Part shown: positions 20,297-31,663 of the stretch, one piece after another
How the letters are laid out: each line of letters starts with the position of its first letter
How positions within the stretch are numbered: position 1 is the first letter of the stretch
Source of the DNA: Pardosa pseudoannulata
Taxonomy: Eukaryota > Arthropoda > Arachnida > Araneae > Lycosidae
Direction: 5' to 3'
DNA: 64,000 nucleotides
Assembly (NCBI GenBank): GCA_032207245.1
Contig: CM063510.1
Coordinates: forward strand, 157,302,758-157,366,757
The notes under the pieces: model-generated
Told to the model about the DNA's origin: nothing
Database searches by the model: none
Seen by the model: the letters and a program-made list of their open reading frames with translations, nothing else
Program-made: the position numbers and the translations under genes

Positions 20297-21061
20297 CATC
20301 TAAATTGTCCTTCGATTTCCTATTTCGATACTTTTACACTAGCACTTTTATTTCAGTTGAATGTTCAGTTGTCAAATACGATTTTGTAAATGGAATACAA
20401 TGCCAATGCTACAGTTAACCAGAGATGGAGATACCCGAATTCTTGAAATCAATAAGGAATGGGTCCTGGTAATCAAAGAATAAGATAACCGTCATTTTCT
20501 TCCGCTATCTTTTTTGGACGCATTTGATAGTAATGTCGACATTGTTAACGATTCAGCATTTTCCACTCACACATTCTCCGGAAATAAATGAATGCTACAA
20601 TCCCATGTCTCGATGCCGATTTGCACATCGGCGACGCACTAAAATGCACATATGTTGCAGCTATGTCCTCAGAGGGAAATTTTTTGTTCGCACTATTTAT
20701 ATCCCTTTATTTTTGAAGGAAAAAAACTGAATGATAGATTTTTCCCTTAGATATATGAGGACAGGGTTCCCACGGTTCTTAAAAGTCCTTAAGAACACCT
20801 TAATTTCTGCTTTCATTTTTAAGGGCCCTTAAAACTACTTAATTCTCGTCAAAGGTCCTTAAAAACTCCTTAATTTTTAAATTGGAATGCGATCAATTTC
20901 CCCATCGACGAGATCAGTCATCGTCATGTGATTTCCTATCAGTTTTCTTATGGGACAGTTTTTTCTTAGTTACTTATTTGACAAATAAATAATCTTTCGT
21001 ATACTTAAAAGGTTTAAAGTGTAAAGTCAGCTGCCCTTTCCTAATAGCTAACAGTTATGTA

Positions 21062-22566
21062 CACTCATGTCCATAAATTAAGGATAATTCAGAATCACAC
21101 AGAAATTGACCTCTAAAATAAAAATTTCACCTGTAGAATTATCACACACATCTTGAAGAAGAATATGCAAATTGCAGGAAACCACCAGATGGCTTGGATA
21201 GTACGTCACAATGACGAGAGTGTATGAAAGGGGTATATAAGGAATGGTAGCAAAGAAGTAAAATTGTTCACAAGCGCTTTAAAAGCCTTTCAGTGCAATA
21301 ACCGCATAGTTATGGCACAAAGAAAGCATTTGGATGATTTTTTACGTGGTAGAATTATCGGATGACTGGAATGTGGACGTACCCAGCTGGAAGTATCCGA
21401 GGAACTTGGAATCGCCCAGAGTGTCATCTCCAGGCTTTGGCAACGATTCAAACATGATGGTAATGTGAGTAGATGTTACAGCACAGGTCGCCCCCGAGTT
21501 ACTACGTCGAATGATGACCGGTATTTGGCAGTTACTGCCAAAAGAAACAGACGGAGCACAGCATCAAACCTGTCTCGTCAGCTCTCTTCAGCTACCGGTA
21601 CGACAGTTTCAAGGCAGACCGTGTACAGACGCTTAGGGAACATTGGTCTATATGCTCGTAGGCCTGTCAGATGTGTTCCCCTTACCGCAACTCACTGTCG
21701 CCTGCGATTATGCTGGGCTAGAGAGCATGCATTGTGGACACCGCAACAGTGGTCTTGTGTGATGTTTTCCGACGAGTCCAGGTTCAGTTTACATTCTGAT
21801 TCTCGCCGGACTTTCATATGGAGAGCGCCAGGTACCCGTTACCACCAACAGAACACTATTGAACGACACCGTTACGGTGGTGCAGGATGGCTCGTTTGGG
21901 GAGGAATTATTCTTGGTTCCAGAACTGACCTGCATGTTCAGAGTGTAACGCTGACAGGCCACATCTATCGGGATGTCATTCTGGAACAACATGTACATTT
22001 GTTTCGGGGCGCCATGGGTCCTGAATTTCTGTATAGGGATGACAACGCCCGACCTCACCGTGCAAACATTGTAGACGAATGCCTTCAATCGGAGAATATC
22101 ACCCGTATGGATTGGCCAGCATACTCACCGGACTTTAATCCAATAGAGCATGTGTGGGACATGCTTGGCCGACGAATTGCAGCCCGTCAAACCCCTCCCA
22201 ACTGTCTATCGGAACTTCGGAGGGCATTGCTTGATGAGTGGTGTAATTTTCCCCAAGATCAGATTGATAATCTGATACTCAGCATGCGTAGGCGTTGTAA
22301 CGCTTGTATTGCATCGTCCGGGAGACATACTCCGTATTAACCATCATACTAACCATGTTATACTGTTTTCTGTAAATAGGTTCTTTTTTGAAATTTGCTC
22401 CAGGGAGTAAAAATCGCAATTTTTATTAATTATGTCAAACATATAGCATCTTTTTTGCTCTTTACCTTTTGTTTAATAAATAGACTTTACAAATAAGTCA
22501 AATTTGTTTTGCTTTTGTCTCTTTCATTGCCTGAACTTCATTATCCTTAATTTATGGACATGAGTG
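21062..22566 (+). mobile_element. Nearly intact Tc1-type transposon
   Basis: Perfect 27 bp terminal inverted repeats starting CACTCATGTCCATAAATTAA (21062-21088 and 22540-22566), flanked by TA dinucleotides (21060-21061, 22567-22568). About 1505 bp with one transposase gene. Perfect repeats and an almost open gene imply recent insertion. Confidence 0.95.
21312..22340 (+). pseudogene. Tc1-family DD34E transposase with one in-frame TGA
   Basis: Read from ATG at 21312 (MAQRKHLDDFLRGRIIG) the frame has a single TGA at 21363-21365, codon 18, and is then open to TAA at 22338-22340; full length would be about 342 residues, normal for Tc1. N-terminal helix-turn-helix region includes LEVSEELGIAQSVISRLWQR, followed by STGRPR and a second HTH. 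The catalytic triad is visible: Asp in MFSDESRFSL, Asp in YRDDNARPH, and Glu in NPIEHVWD, with 34 residues between the last two. The protein cuts and pastes DNA at TA sites via its terminal repeats. The TGA stands where relatives usually have Arg (GRIIGRLE-like), as expected from C-to-T change in CGA. Translation from ATG codons downstream would lose the first HTH. Confidence 0.92.
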
Positions 22567-23419
22567 TAGATTTTAATGAAATGAAGCATGGAGGATGGGC
22601 GTTTGTAGATATTTCAGTTACTTATGGAAGTTTAATTTTCCTTGCATTGAATATAATAGAAAAGTCTAAAACTTTCTTCTTTTCCAGGCAACGTCGGGTA
22701 TAATCAGCTATTATAGACATACAATATATATATTTATATATGAGAGTCATTTTTAAACCCTCAGAAAGTACTGTTTATAATATTGTTTTTATTCACAATT
22801 TATTTTTAGTTTGTTCACTCCAAAAAACTTTGGATGTACATTTTTCAAAATTAGCTTTCATCAAATAGATTTATCTTATATTAGTTATATTAAGCATTTT
22901 TAAAAACTTCATTCTGAAATATTGTAGGGCATTTATTGAATATGCCTTGTCTGGTTCATAATCATTAAAATAGGTTCCTCAGGAAATAGGGTTTATACCG
23001 TTATGTCGTGTATTTCAAGTAAGTCCTTATAAAAAGTTGCTTTGGTCCTTAGAAAGTCCTTAATTTTTGGTCTGGAAAAAGAGCGGAAACCCTGGAGGAA
23101 GATTATAGATCCACTGTTTTACCAATACTCAAAGACTATTCTAAAGGCCTTATCGTACGTCACCTGTACGTGTTAAAAAAACAACAGGCTCAGTTTGGGA
23201 TTCCTTTTCGAGATGAAGGAAATGCACCTATTTCTTGTACGACAGTGAAAAATGTTCTACCGGTTACATCTTTGTCATACTTCAACCTGCACAGAATCAA
23301 TAGGCTGAAAATTTTTCGGTATCGCACCGGAAATCATCAGATTTGTCATCAGGATAAGAAATATTTTGAATCCGTTGCTTTTTCATCACATACGTGTTAT
23401 AAAGACTTAAACTTTTAAA

Positions 23420-23820
23420 ATAGATTTGTTTTGGTATTAGTACAAATCTAAGGTTTTCCGCCCGTATATTGTGTATTACAAATAAAATTGTGAACAAACC
23501 CTGGTTTTTTGGGAAGGGAATTTTGAAATATTTTGTTTATTTTTATCCTAATCGCACAAGACAATTTTTACATTTCACAAATGATTTGATATTAATAGTT
23601 AACTGGCAACTGTAATGAATAAACGTGTAAGGAAGCCAGGCAACCAAAAATTGAATAATTGGGATTAACTAACTATATTTGGCAAGGTATCATGTGTAGC
23701 ATGAAAATATGAGTATATTTTTCTTTTAAGAAATATCCAACATTTTTATTATTACATAAATATTAGGTAATAATCTGTAGTGTCACAAAACCCATAAATC
23801 ATTATTTTTCTTGGATAGCA
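23420..23820. other. Unassigned stretch
   Basis: No frame, repeat or RNA recognised between the degraded ORF and the microsatellite. Confidence 0.3.
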
Positions 23821-23934
<114 letters not shown>

Positions 23935-23999
23935 TAGTAATTGGACACACAATGCAACATTGCCATTTGATGACACCTTTAAATGATATATGCATTACA

Positions 24000-24900
24000 A
24001 AAAATAATAAACTGTTATTTTAAATTTAATGATTTATTTTTATATTATAAAAGGAGGGGAAAAAGTTTAACATAAAGCAATTTACATAATAAATAATGAT
24101 CAAAAATAATGCATATAATTATTATATTAGCAATTAAAATGGAAGCAACCAGTTATGTGTTTGATAAGACTAACAGGGTAATCAATTACGTAAGTACTAC
24201 TATAAAATCATTTTAATGCTCATTGCTATCATTTCTTAAATATATATATTGCCAAAAGTAAAAAAAAATCTCTTATAAATAATATGCTAGTTCTTAAATA
24301 GACATTGTTTAAAAAACAAATGTAAACATTGTTAAAATGATTTCTTCCCAAAGTTCCCAAAATTCCACCCCACTTCTTCAAAATTCCGGGTCTTTTACAT
24401 CTCTAATTACAAATAATTAATATACTGACTTTGAATCTGATTGCTTATTTTAATCTATTGCCGTTTAGAAACCCCTTTCTTTTTTTTTTCTTTTCTTTTT
24501 TTTTGGGGGGGGGGCTGTAAGCAACAGCTATTTGAAAACTGGGCGTTTTCAGAGGTGGTTGTAAAGGTTTAATTTGTTAGAAATATCATAGGGGTCCTGT
24601 CTATATAACCTCCCTCTATTCTTTGGAGCAGATGCAATTTTAATGTTTTCCTCTCAAAGTTGCTTCTAAAATTTTGAAAACTATCTCACGAAAAGTTTCA
24701 AACTAAGCATTTTATAGTTTTGTTCGTATACAATCTGGATGTTTAAACTTCTTAGAATTTTGTTTAGCTACATCAATTCACAAATTTTCCGTTATTTTTA
24801 CCCTTTTTCAAAGTGTATCGATTTCATTGAAGATTGTATCTAATCGTTTAATTGTTTTTGTGCTTTGAAATTAAATGTTCCTGTTTTGCGTGATGTTGTT
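24000..24900. other. Unassigned stretch with poly-T/poly-G run
   Basis: AT-rich, no convincing frame. A T-rich run followed by nine or more G lies at about 24479-24514. Confidence 0.3.
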
Positions 24901-24904
24901 TTAT

Positions 24905-24951
<47 letters not shown>

Positions 24952-25028
24952 GCATATATATGTACACACACACACATATATATATGTGTGTGTGTGTGTA
25001 TATATATGTATGTGTGTGTGTGTGTGCG
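24905..25028. repeat. Compound (CA)n/(TA)n/(TG)n microsatellite
   Basis: Alternating CA, TA and TG blocks form a near-palindromic purine-pyrimidine alternating run, able in principle to form cruciform or Z-DNA. Confidence 0.9.
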
Positions 25029-25682
25029 TGTTACCAAATCCTCCAATATTCTGTAGTTATATTCCATGGTGGTCACTGACCACTTTTCGGATACTAGGGA
25101 TGCTTGTGTAGAAAGCAAGCGAAGGGGATATGTTTTTTGAATCAAGCAATTGAGTCTAAACCAGAATTCTTTGAAGCGTATTCAACCTTTGGTGCGTTTT
25201 GTCTGACAAATATTTTTAGCAGGGAAAAGCGCCAGGAAATCGTGGACATGATTTACGCGGGTTTTTTGTTCCCGCTTTCTGTTAAAGAAAGTGTTCGAAA
25301 CTAGTTAGTGCCTAATATTTCATCCAAACGAACATTTTGTCACAACCAATCTAGATTATTTATTACAATTTCATTTCGACTGATTTTAAGGTTTGCGTAA
25401 GGTGTAAACTGTAGATATCTATGATTTCTGGTAAAGAAAATTCGGGTAAAGGAATTTCTGGTAAAGAAATCATTGCTATCTAATTTTAGGGCTGTATATA
25501 AGTCTTTGAATTTAAAGTTTTGAGTCGATAAATGAAACATTTTTAAAGCATACTTAATGAGAATTTTTCTTTTATGGACTCAAAATTGTACATTTGTTGT
25601 AATAGTTATTGTTAATCGTAATTTGTTGTGATACTATCTGCAGGGCTCAATGTTTTTCGGACTATTTCAAATAATGCGTCAT

Positions 25683-25735
25683 ACCTGGTTTTGGTTGGGT
25701 TCTTGAGATCGCTACAGTCTACTTTTGTGCTACAC
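25683..25735 (-). repeat. SINE-A 3' fragment
   Basis: GGTTTTGGTTGGG, then GATCGCTACAGTCTAC is the reversed SINE-A 3' end. It lies about 60 bases before a plus-strand SINE-A. Confidence 0.5.
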
Positions 25736-25792
25736 AAACAGGAATTTAACAGAAATTTTTTTCGCTATATCGAAGTTTCCTTTGTTTAAATT

Positions 25793-25970
25793 GCCGAGCC
25801 ATGACCGAATGGTAGAGCGCTGCTCTTCGGAACCGGAGTTCGCGGGTTTGAATCCCGCTACGGGCATGGATGTTTGTAACCGTTCGGAATCGGCTTTAAG
25901 CTGTAGGTCCCGGTCTCATTAGCCCTTGTGTGCAAAACAGTAGACCGTAGCTCTCCAAACCAAACCAAAC
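25793..25970 (+). repeat. SINE-A, full-length representative
   Basis: tRNA-derived head GCCGAGCCATGACCGAATGG, then TAGAGCGCTGCTC and B box GGGTTTGAATCCCGC; body CCGTTCGGAATCGGCTTTAA and GGTCCCGGTCTCATTAGCCC; end GTAGACCGTAGCTCTCC and tail (AAACC)n. The best-preserved copy in the window and the reference for the others. Confidence 0.9.
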
Positions 25971-26029
25971 CTCTGTTTAAATTCATTCGTATGCAGTAAC
26001 TAAAAAGAAATACAGTGCATGAAAAATTA

Positions 26030-26950
26030 GCTATGTGAGGACTGGAGTAGTTTAGTCCCAATATAGCCTATCCATGTCGTAGAAGGCGACTAAAATAGGC
26101 ACCTAGTGTCCAGAGGTATAGCTGGGCACACCTATCTTCAGGAGGTAATATGTATGGAGGCTGGCCCTCCAAAATGGGGATGGGCACAGGGCTAACATTT
26201 CTGCCCTGTAAAAACTACCCGAATGCCCTATAAAAATGAGCTAGAAAAGGAATAAGAACTTTGTGTATTGATACATAGAATATCCGGACATTATAGAGAA
26301 TCACTTAAAAACTTTAAAATTATTAATTGGAAGTCCAGGGCAAAAGATAGGACTGCCTGGTCTAGAATTTTGTGAAGGCTGGAGCCCCTAGGTTGATATG
26401 TGATAAGGCCTTTACTCTACTTTAAAATGGTATTTGCTGTTACATCATCCTCTTTGGTGTAAACTGTCTAAACGGTGGGGCGTGACCGACTTTGGTCGAT
26501 AAAGACAGATCTGAGAGACCAGCACCTTCTTCAAACTATGAAAATGTTCATGCAATCGACAATGGTTCCTCCATGGTAAACAGTTTGACTCTGACAACGA
26601 CCTCAAAGAGGCGATGTTTTACACGCAGACGATGAAGTTCTTTTACACCCGTATTTTCAAACTGATGTATAGCTGGGACAAATGCTTTTCTACAACTTTT
26701 ATATCAAACAGTGATAAATTGGTAATGCTTTCATTTCAGTTTCATACCATCCTAATTGTATATTTATTGTGTCCGAAACTATGTGTGTCATATATTAATA
26801 TCCCATTTATTTAGTACCTCATTCCTAATTTCCTTCCTCAATGGAATCCACAGCCCTAGATGGGCCGTGACTTTCTCAAGAAGTCTTCTTTTCTAATCTT
26901 CGATTTTCCTGGGCCATCCAGTCCTTTGTTTTCAGAATTAAAAGGTCTTT
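26030..26950. other. Unassigned stretch, possibly old retrotransposon
   Basis: Less AT-rich than its surroundings. Short frames broken by stops; no domain recognised. Confidence 0.3.
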
Positions 26951-26958
26951 ATCCATGG

Positions 26959-27449
26959 CAGGGCTTCTCGAACTTGTAATCCAATACAACCTTTTTTTAC
27001 CATATACATCGCAACATAACCTCCAAATAGATTTTTCTTAAGGAAAAACTAAAGGCCTCTCTTAATGGCTGATTAGAAATAAACATAAAAACTAAACAGC
27101 ATAAAGTAATTTAAAAATATAACTAAAGAGGATGAGGATGCAAGAATATTTTAATGACATACATGTAAATTGATACATTGATGAATGTTTCATCCTTTCT
27201 TGTGCTGTACAGTCACGCGTGTCTTAAATGACTTATTATCATATCGCTCTCCTGTTTTCTATAGTTACGCTTCAGGCGTATTAGTTACTACTATTAATTC
27301 TATCTAAGGGATTAGGGGAAAATTACAGAATTAATACACGAATTGTCTGTAAAATTTCTCGAGGAACCCCTAGAGGGTTCTCGAGTTCTAGGTTACTAGG
27401 GTTGCGGTACCCTAGGGTTCCGTGGAACACACTTTAAAAAACCCTACTC
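26959..27449 (+). mobile_element. hAT (Charlie-like) non-autonomous element
   Basis: Left end CAGGGCTTCTCGAACTTG and right end with GGGTTCCGTGGAACACACTT, then AAAAACCCTACT resemble the two ends of Charlie-type hAT elements. No clean target duplication found. Confidence 0.5.
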
Positions 27450-27799
27450 TAGGCCAGATACTAAGTATAAACTTGGTCAACTTCTTCTCCGTATACTAGT
27501 TGGTCTGCCATTAAGGATTTATTTCATTATTATTATACTTTTTTTGGAAGTACGATCTACTTCCCTCCTTATTAAGTGATCTGCTAAGTGATTGCATTAT
27601 TTTTTATTAATTACACCTGGTTCCTTAAATGAACGATATAGTTCCAAATTTGTTCTTCATAGCTTCTTCTCTCAATATCATTTTGTATACTTCCAAATAT
27701 ACTTCTCTTCCAATTATTCCAGATGTAAAAATATTTCCATTGCAAAAGAATCATAGTAAAGTCATTAAAAGAATTTTCTTTTTACTAATTTGTTATAAT

Positions 27800-28900
27800 T
27801 TAAAATATTTTTCTTCCTCATTCTTTCCTTCAGCCCCCTGCAATTCTTGGCTGCTTCTAAAACGTGCACTTTCCAGCGCCCTCTGTCCCCGGCGATTACT
27901 CTCCAGTTCTGTATTTTCAGATCATCTAGGTCTTCCACATCTGGTAGGAGTCCTCCTCTGGTCCAGAATCCCGTAAGATATTTGAAAATTGATATTTTAA
28001 GGGCACTTTGTTTTTTGATATCCCCCAAACAAGGTCAACCCTCTTAATTTGTTCCTCTGGATGACTTGAGTAATCTGTGATTGCCTATGAAGATGGTATA
28101 ATTCGAAGTTTAATCGAGTTCTCCACCATCCTCTCTCTTGTATAAGGAAAGCTTTGAGAATCTCTCTCTCACACATGTTCGCTGAGAACGCTGAATGTCA
28201 GTGTAGATGGTCCAAGTTTCGCTTGCATAAAGCTGAATGGGCAAAATGATTTTGATTGAAACTGATGGGCGAAGTTTTTATAGATTCTAAATTTAGTTTT
28301 TCGACTAATTAAGTTTGATTTTAATTGCTTTCTCATGCCAAAGAAACATTTGTTGGCCATTTTTATTTTGTTGCCTTGATCTTGTTTTTGTCATTTATCA
28401 TTGTTCCAAAGCATTTGAATTCCTCCACTTTTTCAAAGGTATGACCATTAATACATAGTGGAACACCGTGTGTAGCGAATCCCAGCTATGCAGCTCGGTA
28501 TGAAGGTTTTCTTCCAGAGACGACACCGTGGTACCCAGGACGTGTCAACATTTCTTCTCTTCCGAGCGGTGGCAACTCTGACGAACTTAAATGGAGAGAG
28601 CGAGAGTGGGGGCAGACCAGAAATGATGCTAGGCCGAGTGCTGTACGTAATCTTCCATTCTAAGAGCCTATAATTTTATATTTAATGTTTGCGCGCTTTG
28701 TAAAATTGTCTATGAGATGTAACATCCGTTTAATAAACGTGTCTGTTAGTGTTACCCTGGAACTCTTGATTTATCCCTTGCAGTTCCACCGAACGAGCCT
28801 GTATTTCGGGCAGATTTGGGGCATCGTAACACAATACCGTGATTTTGGGGAATCCCATAAATTTAGTTTTATCATCATTCATGGTGTGACTAAAAAATAT
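27800..28900 (-). pseudogene. Non-LTR retrotransposon RT C-terminal remnant, split by an LTR
   Basis: On the minus strand, parts in order: MNDDKTKFMGFPK (RT palm end), interruption by an LTR (28471-28835), then FEKVEEFKCFGTMINDKNKI (the YLG block), NKCFFGMRKQLKSNLISRKT, then TKFRIYKNF, a worn ETWT block, and after frameshifts LPDVEDLDDLKIQNWRVIAG and DRGRWK. These follow the thumb and C-terminal region of endonuclease/reverse-transcriptase LINEs of the RTE/Jockey-like kind often annotated as craniofacial development protein 2-like. Several frameshifts and stops make it non-functional. Upstream RT and endonuclease are missing. Confidence 0.7.
28471..28835 (+). mobile_element. Solo LTR (probably Ty3/gypsy-type)
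   Basis: Starts TGTAGCGAATCCCAGC and ends near ATCGTAACA (28831) or four bases on; flanked by ACCGTG at 28465-28470 and 28836-28841. It contains TTTAATAAACGTGTC, a poly(A) signal context, followed by a CCCTTGCAG block. No internal retroelement sequence adjoins it, so recombination between LTRs is implied. It interrupts the LINE remnant. Confidence 0.65.
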
Positions 28901-29029
28901 TCATTTCTTTATTATTCATGAAGTATACTTTATAAAACAAAACCAAAAAACCCCGAAATATCTACTTTACTATTTAATATATTGTCTGTATTTGGATAAA
29001 ATAAAAATGCAGTAATAGTTTTGTAAATT

Positions 29030-29700
29030 TCAGTACGTTAAAGCTTTGATATCCTATTTTTTCTGCTCTTTGATCGAGAGTTGTTCTCCAAGAAGACAAT
29101 GTGTTCAAACGATTCTCCGAAGTGTAAGAGGTTGATTAACCGCTGATCTACTAATCTACTGTATATGTGTCTGCTTAACCTATCTGATCAACTTAGTGCT
29201 CCGAAACTCATCTCATGAACGTTGACAGGAAACAAAGCAATTACCGTGCGTGAACGGACTCCTGAGAATAGAGTTCGTGACCGTTTTCGCATTTTTAAAC
29301 TCTTCCGGACGTGAGCCGAAACTAGATGAACGCGTCGAATTATGTCCTCGCCGCCCTATTGATCTGGCCGGATAATGAAAGACATGTCTCGACCTATCCA
29401 TTATCTGCCAAAGACATGAGAAAGGGGATTTATTAAATAGCTTAAATAGAGAAAGAAAAGTTGGGAAAAAAAAGAACTTTTGATAGGTGAAAAAAGCGCG
29501 GCTTGTCCTTCACACGCCCAGACAGACGATTAAGACAGGTGAAAATACAGATACGGTGTCAAAGTTGTCTGAAATACTCGGGCGTATCTTGAACTTTTTA
29601 AAGTTTAACAGGTAACTGTTCTAGTCCTTCCATTCTCTTGTATTGATATATGTTATTTTAAAAGAGTAAATTCTTTAGGGTGCTTTAAAACGGTAACAAT
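29030..29700. other. Unassigned, moderately GC-rich stretch
   Basis: 29213-29401 minus has a 62-codon open frame without recognisable motifs. No repeat termini seen. The local base composition differs from the AT-rich surroundings, so it may be unique or regulatory DNA. Confidence 0.3.
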
Positions 29701-29702
29701 TT

Positions 29703-30412
29703 GTTTCCCATAAAAATAATTCTTTTATCATAAAGGGTGTGAGGCATCGATTAGAAAAGCTCCAGATCCTTAACATGAGCGTAAATATGTAAAATATGGT
29801 TCTGTATGAGACGCGGTAGCTCAGTTGGCAAAAGCAGTGATCTCGTACCTGGAGGGTAGCAGGATCGAGGCTCGAGCTGGCCAAAGATTCTCCGGGTTCA
29901 TTAATGACAGCTGGGGAAAGTAAGATAAGCTCGTAGTAGTAGTGTCCTCCAAGTTCCCAAAATGATATCTCTGGAGGTGTCAGACTAAGCCTCGAGGGTC
30001 TTCTACTTGGTCCCTGCTGCTAAAATATAAGGATCTACTCTTATCTCATCTACACATCTCTCTACAAAATCTAATTATTCGTTTCCCATAAAAATAATCC
30101 TTTTATCATAAACGGGTATGAGGCATCGTTGAGCAAAGCTCCAGATCCTTAATATGAGCATAAATATGTAAAATATGGTTCTGTATGAGACGCGGTAGCT
30201 CAGTTGGCGAAGGCAGCGATCTCGTAGCAGGATCGAGGATCGAGCCGGCCAAAGATTCTCCGGGTTCATTAATGACAGCTGGGGAAAGTAAAATAAGTTC
30301 GTGGTAGTGGTGTCCTCCAAGTTTTCAAAACGGTATCTCTGGAGGTGGCAGACTAAACCTCGAGGGTCTTCTATTTGGTCCTGCTGCTAAAATGTAAGGA
30401 TCTACTCTTAGA
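29703..30412 (+). repeat. 378 bp tandem duplication containing SINE-B
   Basis: GTTTCCCATAAAAATAAT starts at 29703 and 30081, and the two units then match through GAGGCATCG, TATGAGACGCGGTAGCTCAG and to the AAGGATCTACTCTTA block. Flanking non-SINE sequence is duplicated too, so this is a segmental duplication, not two insertions. Confidence 0.85.
29811..30055 (+). repeat. SINE-B copy 1
   Basis: tRNA-like head GACGCGGTAGCTCAGTTGGC (A box); body CCGGGTTCATTAATGACAGC, then TGGGGAAAG. The B box is eroded (GATCGAGGCTCGAGC). Confidence 0.75.
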
Positions 30413-30495
30413 AATCCAACCTCTCGAGGCAGTGGAAACCATTTTCCATGAAAAGTCATATGACTTCTAAATAGACACGGCCCCAACCAACCAAC
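30188..30495 (+). repeat. SINE-B copy 2, extends to a (CCAA)n tail
   Basis: GACGCGGTAGCTCAGTTGGC head, ATTAATGACAGCTGGGG core, then AAAAGTCATATGACTTCTAA, ATAGACACGG and the tail CCCCAACCAACCAAC. The tail resembles that of the LINE at 17950-19921. Confidence 0.75.
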
Positions 30496-30499
30496 TATA

Positions 30500-31250
30500 T
30501 AGTTCTATGATTTTACTCGTGTGTCAAAATGCTTACTATAAGGTAAGTCGGACAACTGTAAAACTCGATACAAGAGCAAGATGGTAAGAAAAAGGAGGAA
30601 GTTCCTATACATATCATACAATCTAGAACATATCCGTCTTATATTTCCGAATTGTAGCTTATTTGGGGCACCTGGGGTTGAACCGAATCCCCAATAGTGA
30701 AGGTGAGAATTACTTTTCCTGGTGAACTTCATGACATATGGTAAAATATAATAGGTGAAAAGTAATTTGACTGAATAAAGTCTTAAAGTAAAAGGAAAAA
30801 TAATGAGGAGCCCTAAATAGCTGAATTTAAGCAAACAATTAAATGAAAGAGAAAAGAGAAAAAATTAGGATAGTTTTAGTAACTTATACTAATAATTTAA
30901 GTACTAAACAAATGTTTTTGGCGGATGCAAGCATCCAATAATTTTATAAGTTTTAAAATTTTTTGCGATTTTTATTTAATTTAAAAAATTTTTTTTTTTT
31001 TTTGGGGGGGGAGAAATTAAAGTAGAAGTAATTGGCTTTCAAAAAAAATTTGTGGTGTCATACGTCATAGCCACGTAAATTGCTAATATCTCCGGTATCC
31101 CAATTCAAGAGATCTTCAAATTTTTATGTATTTATTACTGTCGTTCTTAGAAAACAGAAGAATTTTGCAAACAATATTTTAACTGTCTTTCATTAAGGAT
31201 TCTAAGCAGGTTAAGAGTTCCATGTCCATCCTAGCTGGTTTTTCATTCAT
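30500..31250. other. Unassigned stretch
   Basis: A minus-strand open frame (30505-30834) shows no motif. A poly-T/poly-G run lies near 30985-31010. Nothing else seen. Confidence 0.3.
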
Positions 31251-31410
31251 GCCTCGCCGAAGGGTAGTGCGCTGCTCTTCAGTACCGGAATTCGTGGATT
31301 TAATCAATCAATGTTCGAAGCAGTTTCTAATCGGCTTTGAGCAGTAGTTCCCGGTCTGTTTAGCCATCGTGTATCAAAACCATAGAGCGTAGCGTTCCAA
31401 ACCAAAACAT
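31251..31410 (+). repeat. SINE-A copy, B box damaged
   Basis: CGCTGCTCTTCAGTACCGGA head remnant, then GTTCCCGGTCTGTTTAGCC and GAGCGTAGCGTTCCAAACC. The region around the B box is eroded. Confidence 0.7.
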
Positions 31411-31663
31411 CATTAACTGGATCATTTATGAGCGAAGGCGGATTCAGTTGATGAGATAGGGCGGCTGAACTTGGTGGAACTGGAGTGGTGAAGCACTGAG
31501 CTGAATCTTGGTGGGTGAAATTTGGACCCTATTAATTCGGCACTATCCTCTCTTTTTAATGGATCGAAGATATTTGGTAAGAATTGGAAAAATTTGATTC
31601 GGAGCGCTACTGTCTACGGTTTTTTCTGCACGAGAGCTAATGTTGCCGGGACCTAATGCTTAA

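Larger units (their letters stand above)
20762..23094 (+). mobile_element. Inverted-repeat DNA transposon hosting a Tc1 element
   Basis: Left end CAGGGTTCCCACGGTTCTTA, right end (inverted) CAGGGTTTCCGCTCTTTTTC, both followed by AAGTCCTTAA-type blocks. Flanked by GAGGA at 20757-20761 and 23095-23099. Without the Tc1 insertion it is about 830 bp and lacks a transposase. Confidence 0.7.
20516..23418 (+). pseudogene. Degraded unidentified ORF split by a transposon
   Basis: If the element at 20762-23094 and one copy of its GAGGA duplication are removed, one reading frame runs from about 20516 to TAA at 23416-23418. It has a few stops on the left side and is open for more than 100 codons on the right. 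Visible segments: QREIFCSHYLYPFIFEGKK before the insertion and RSTVLPILKDYSKGL, then RHLYVLKKQQAQFGIPFRDE after it. TTTTTCCCTTAG just before the insertion could instead be a splice acceptor, giving an exon that starts IYEEDYRS. I do not recognise the family; it may be an old transposase or a lost host gene. Confidence 0.35.

Noticed and set aside
21789..22088. Minus-strand ORF opposite the Tc1 transposase
   Set aside because: Shadow of the real transposase frame.
24840..25145. Open frames rich in His-Thr, Ile-Tyr and Cys-Val
   Set aside because: Translation of CA/TA/TG microsatellites.
25793..25865. A tRNA gene
   Set aside because: A and B boxes are present, but the sequence is the head of a SINE with a body and tail shared by more than ten other copies, and the acceptor stem does not pair properly.
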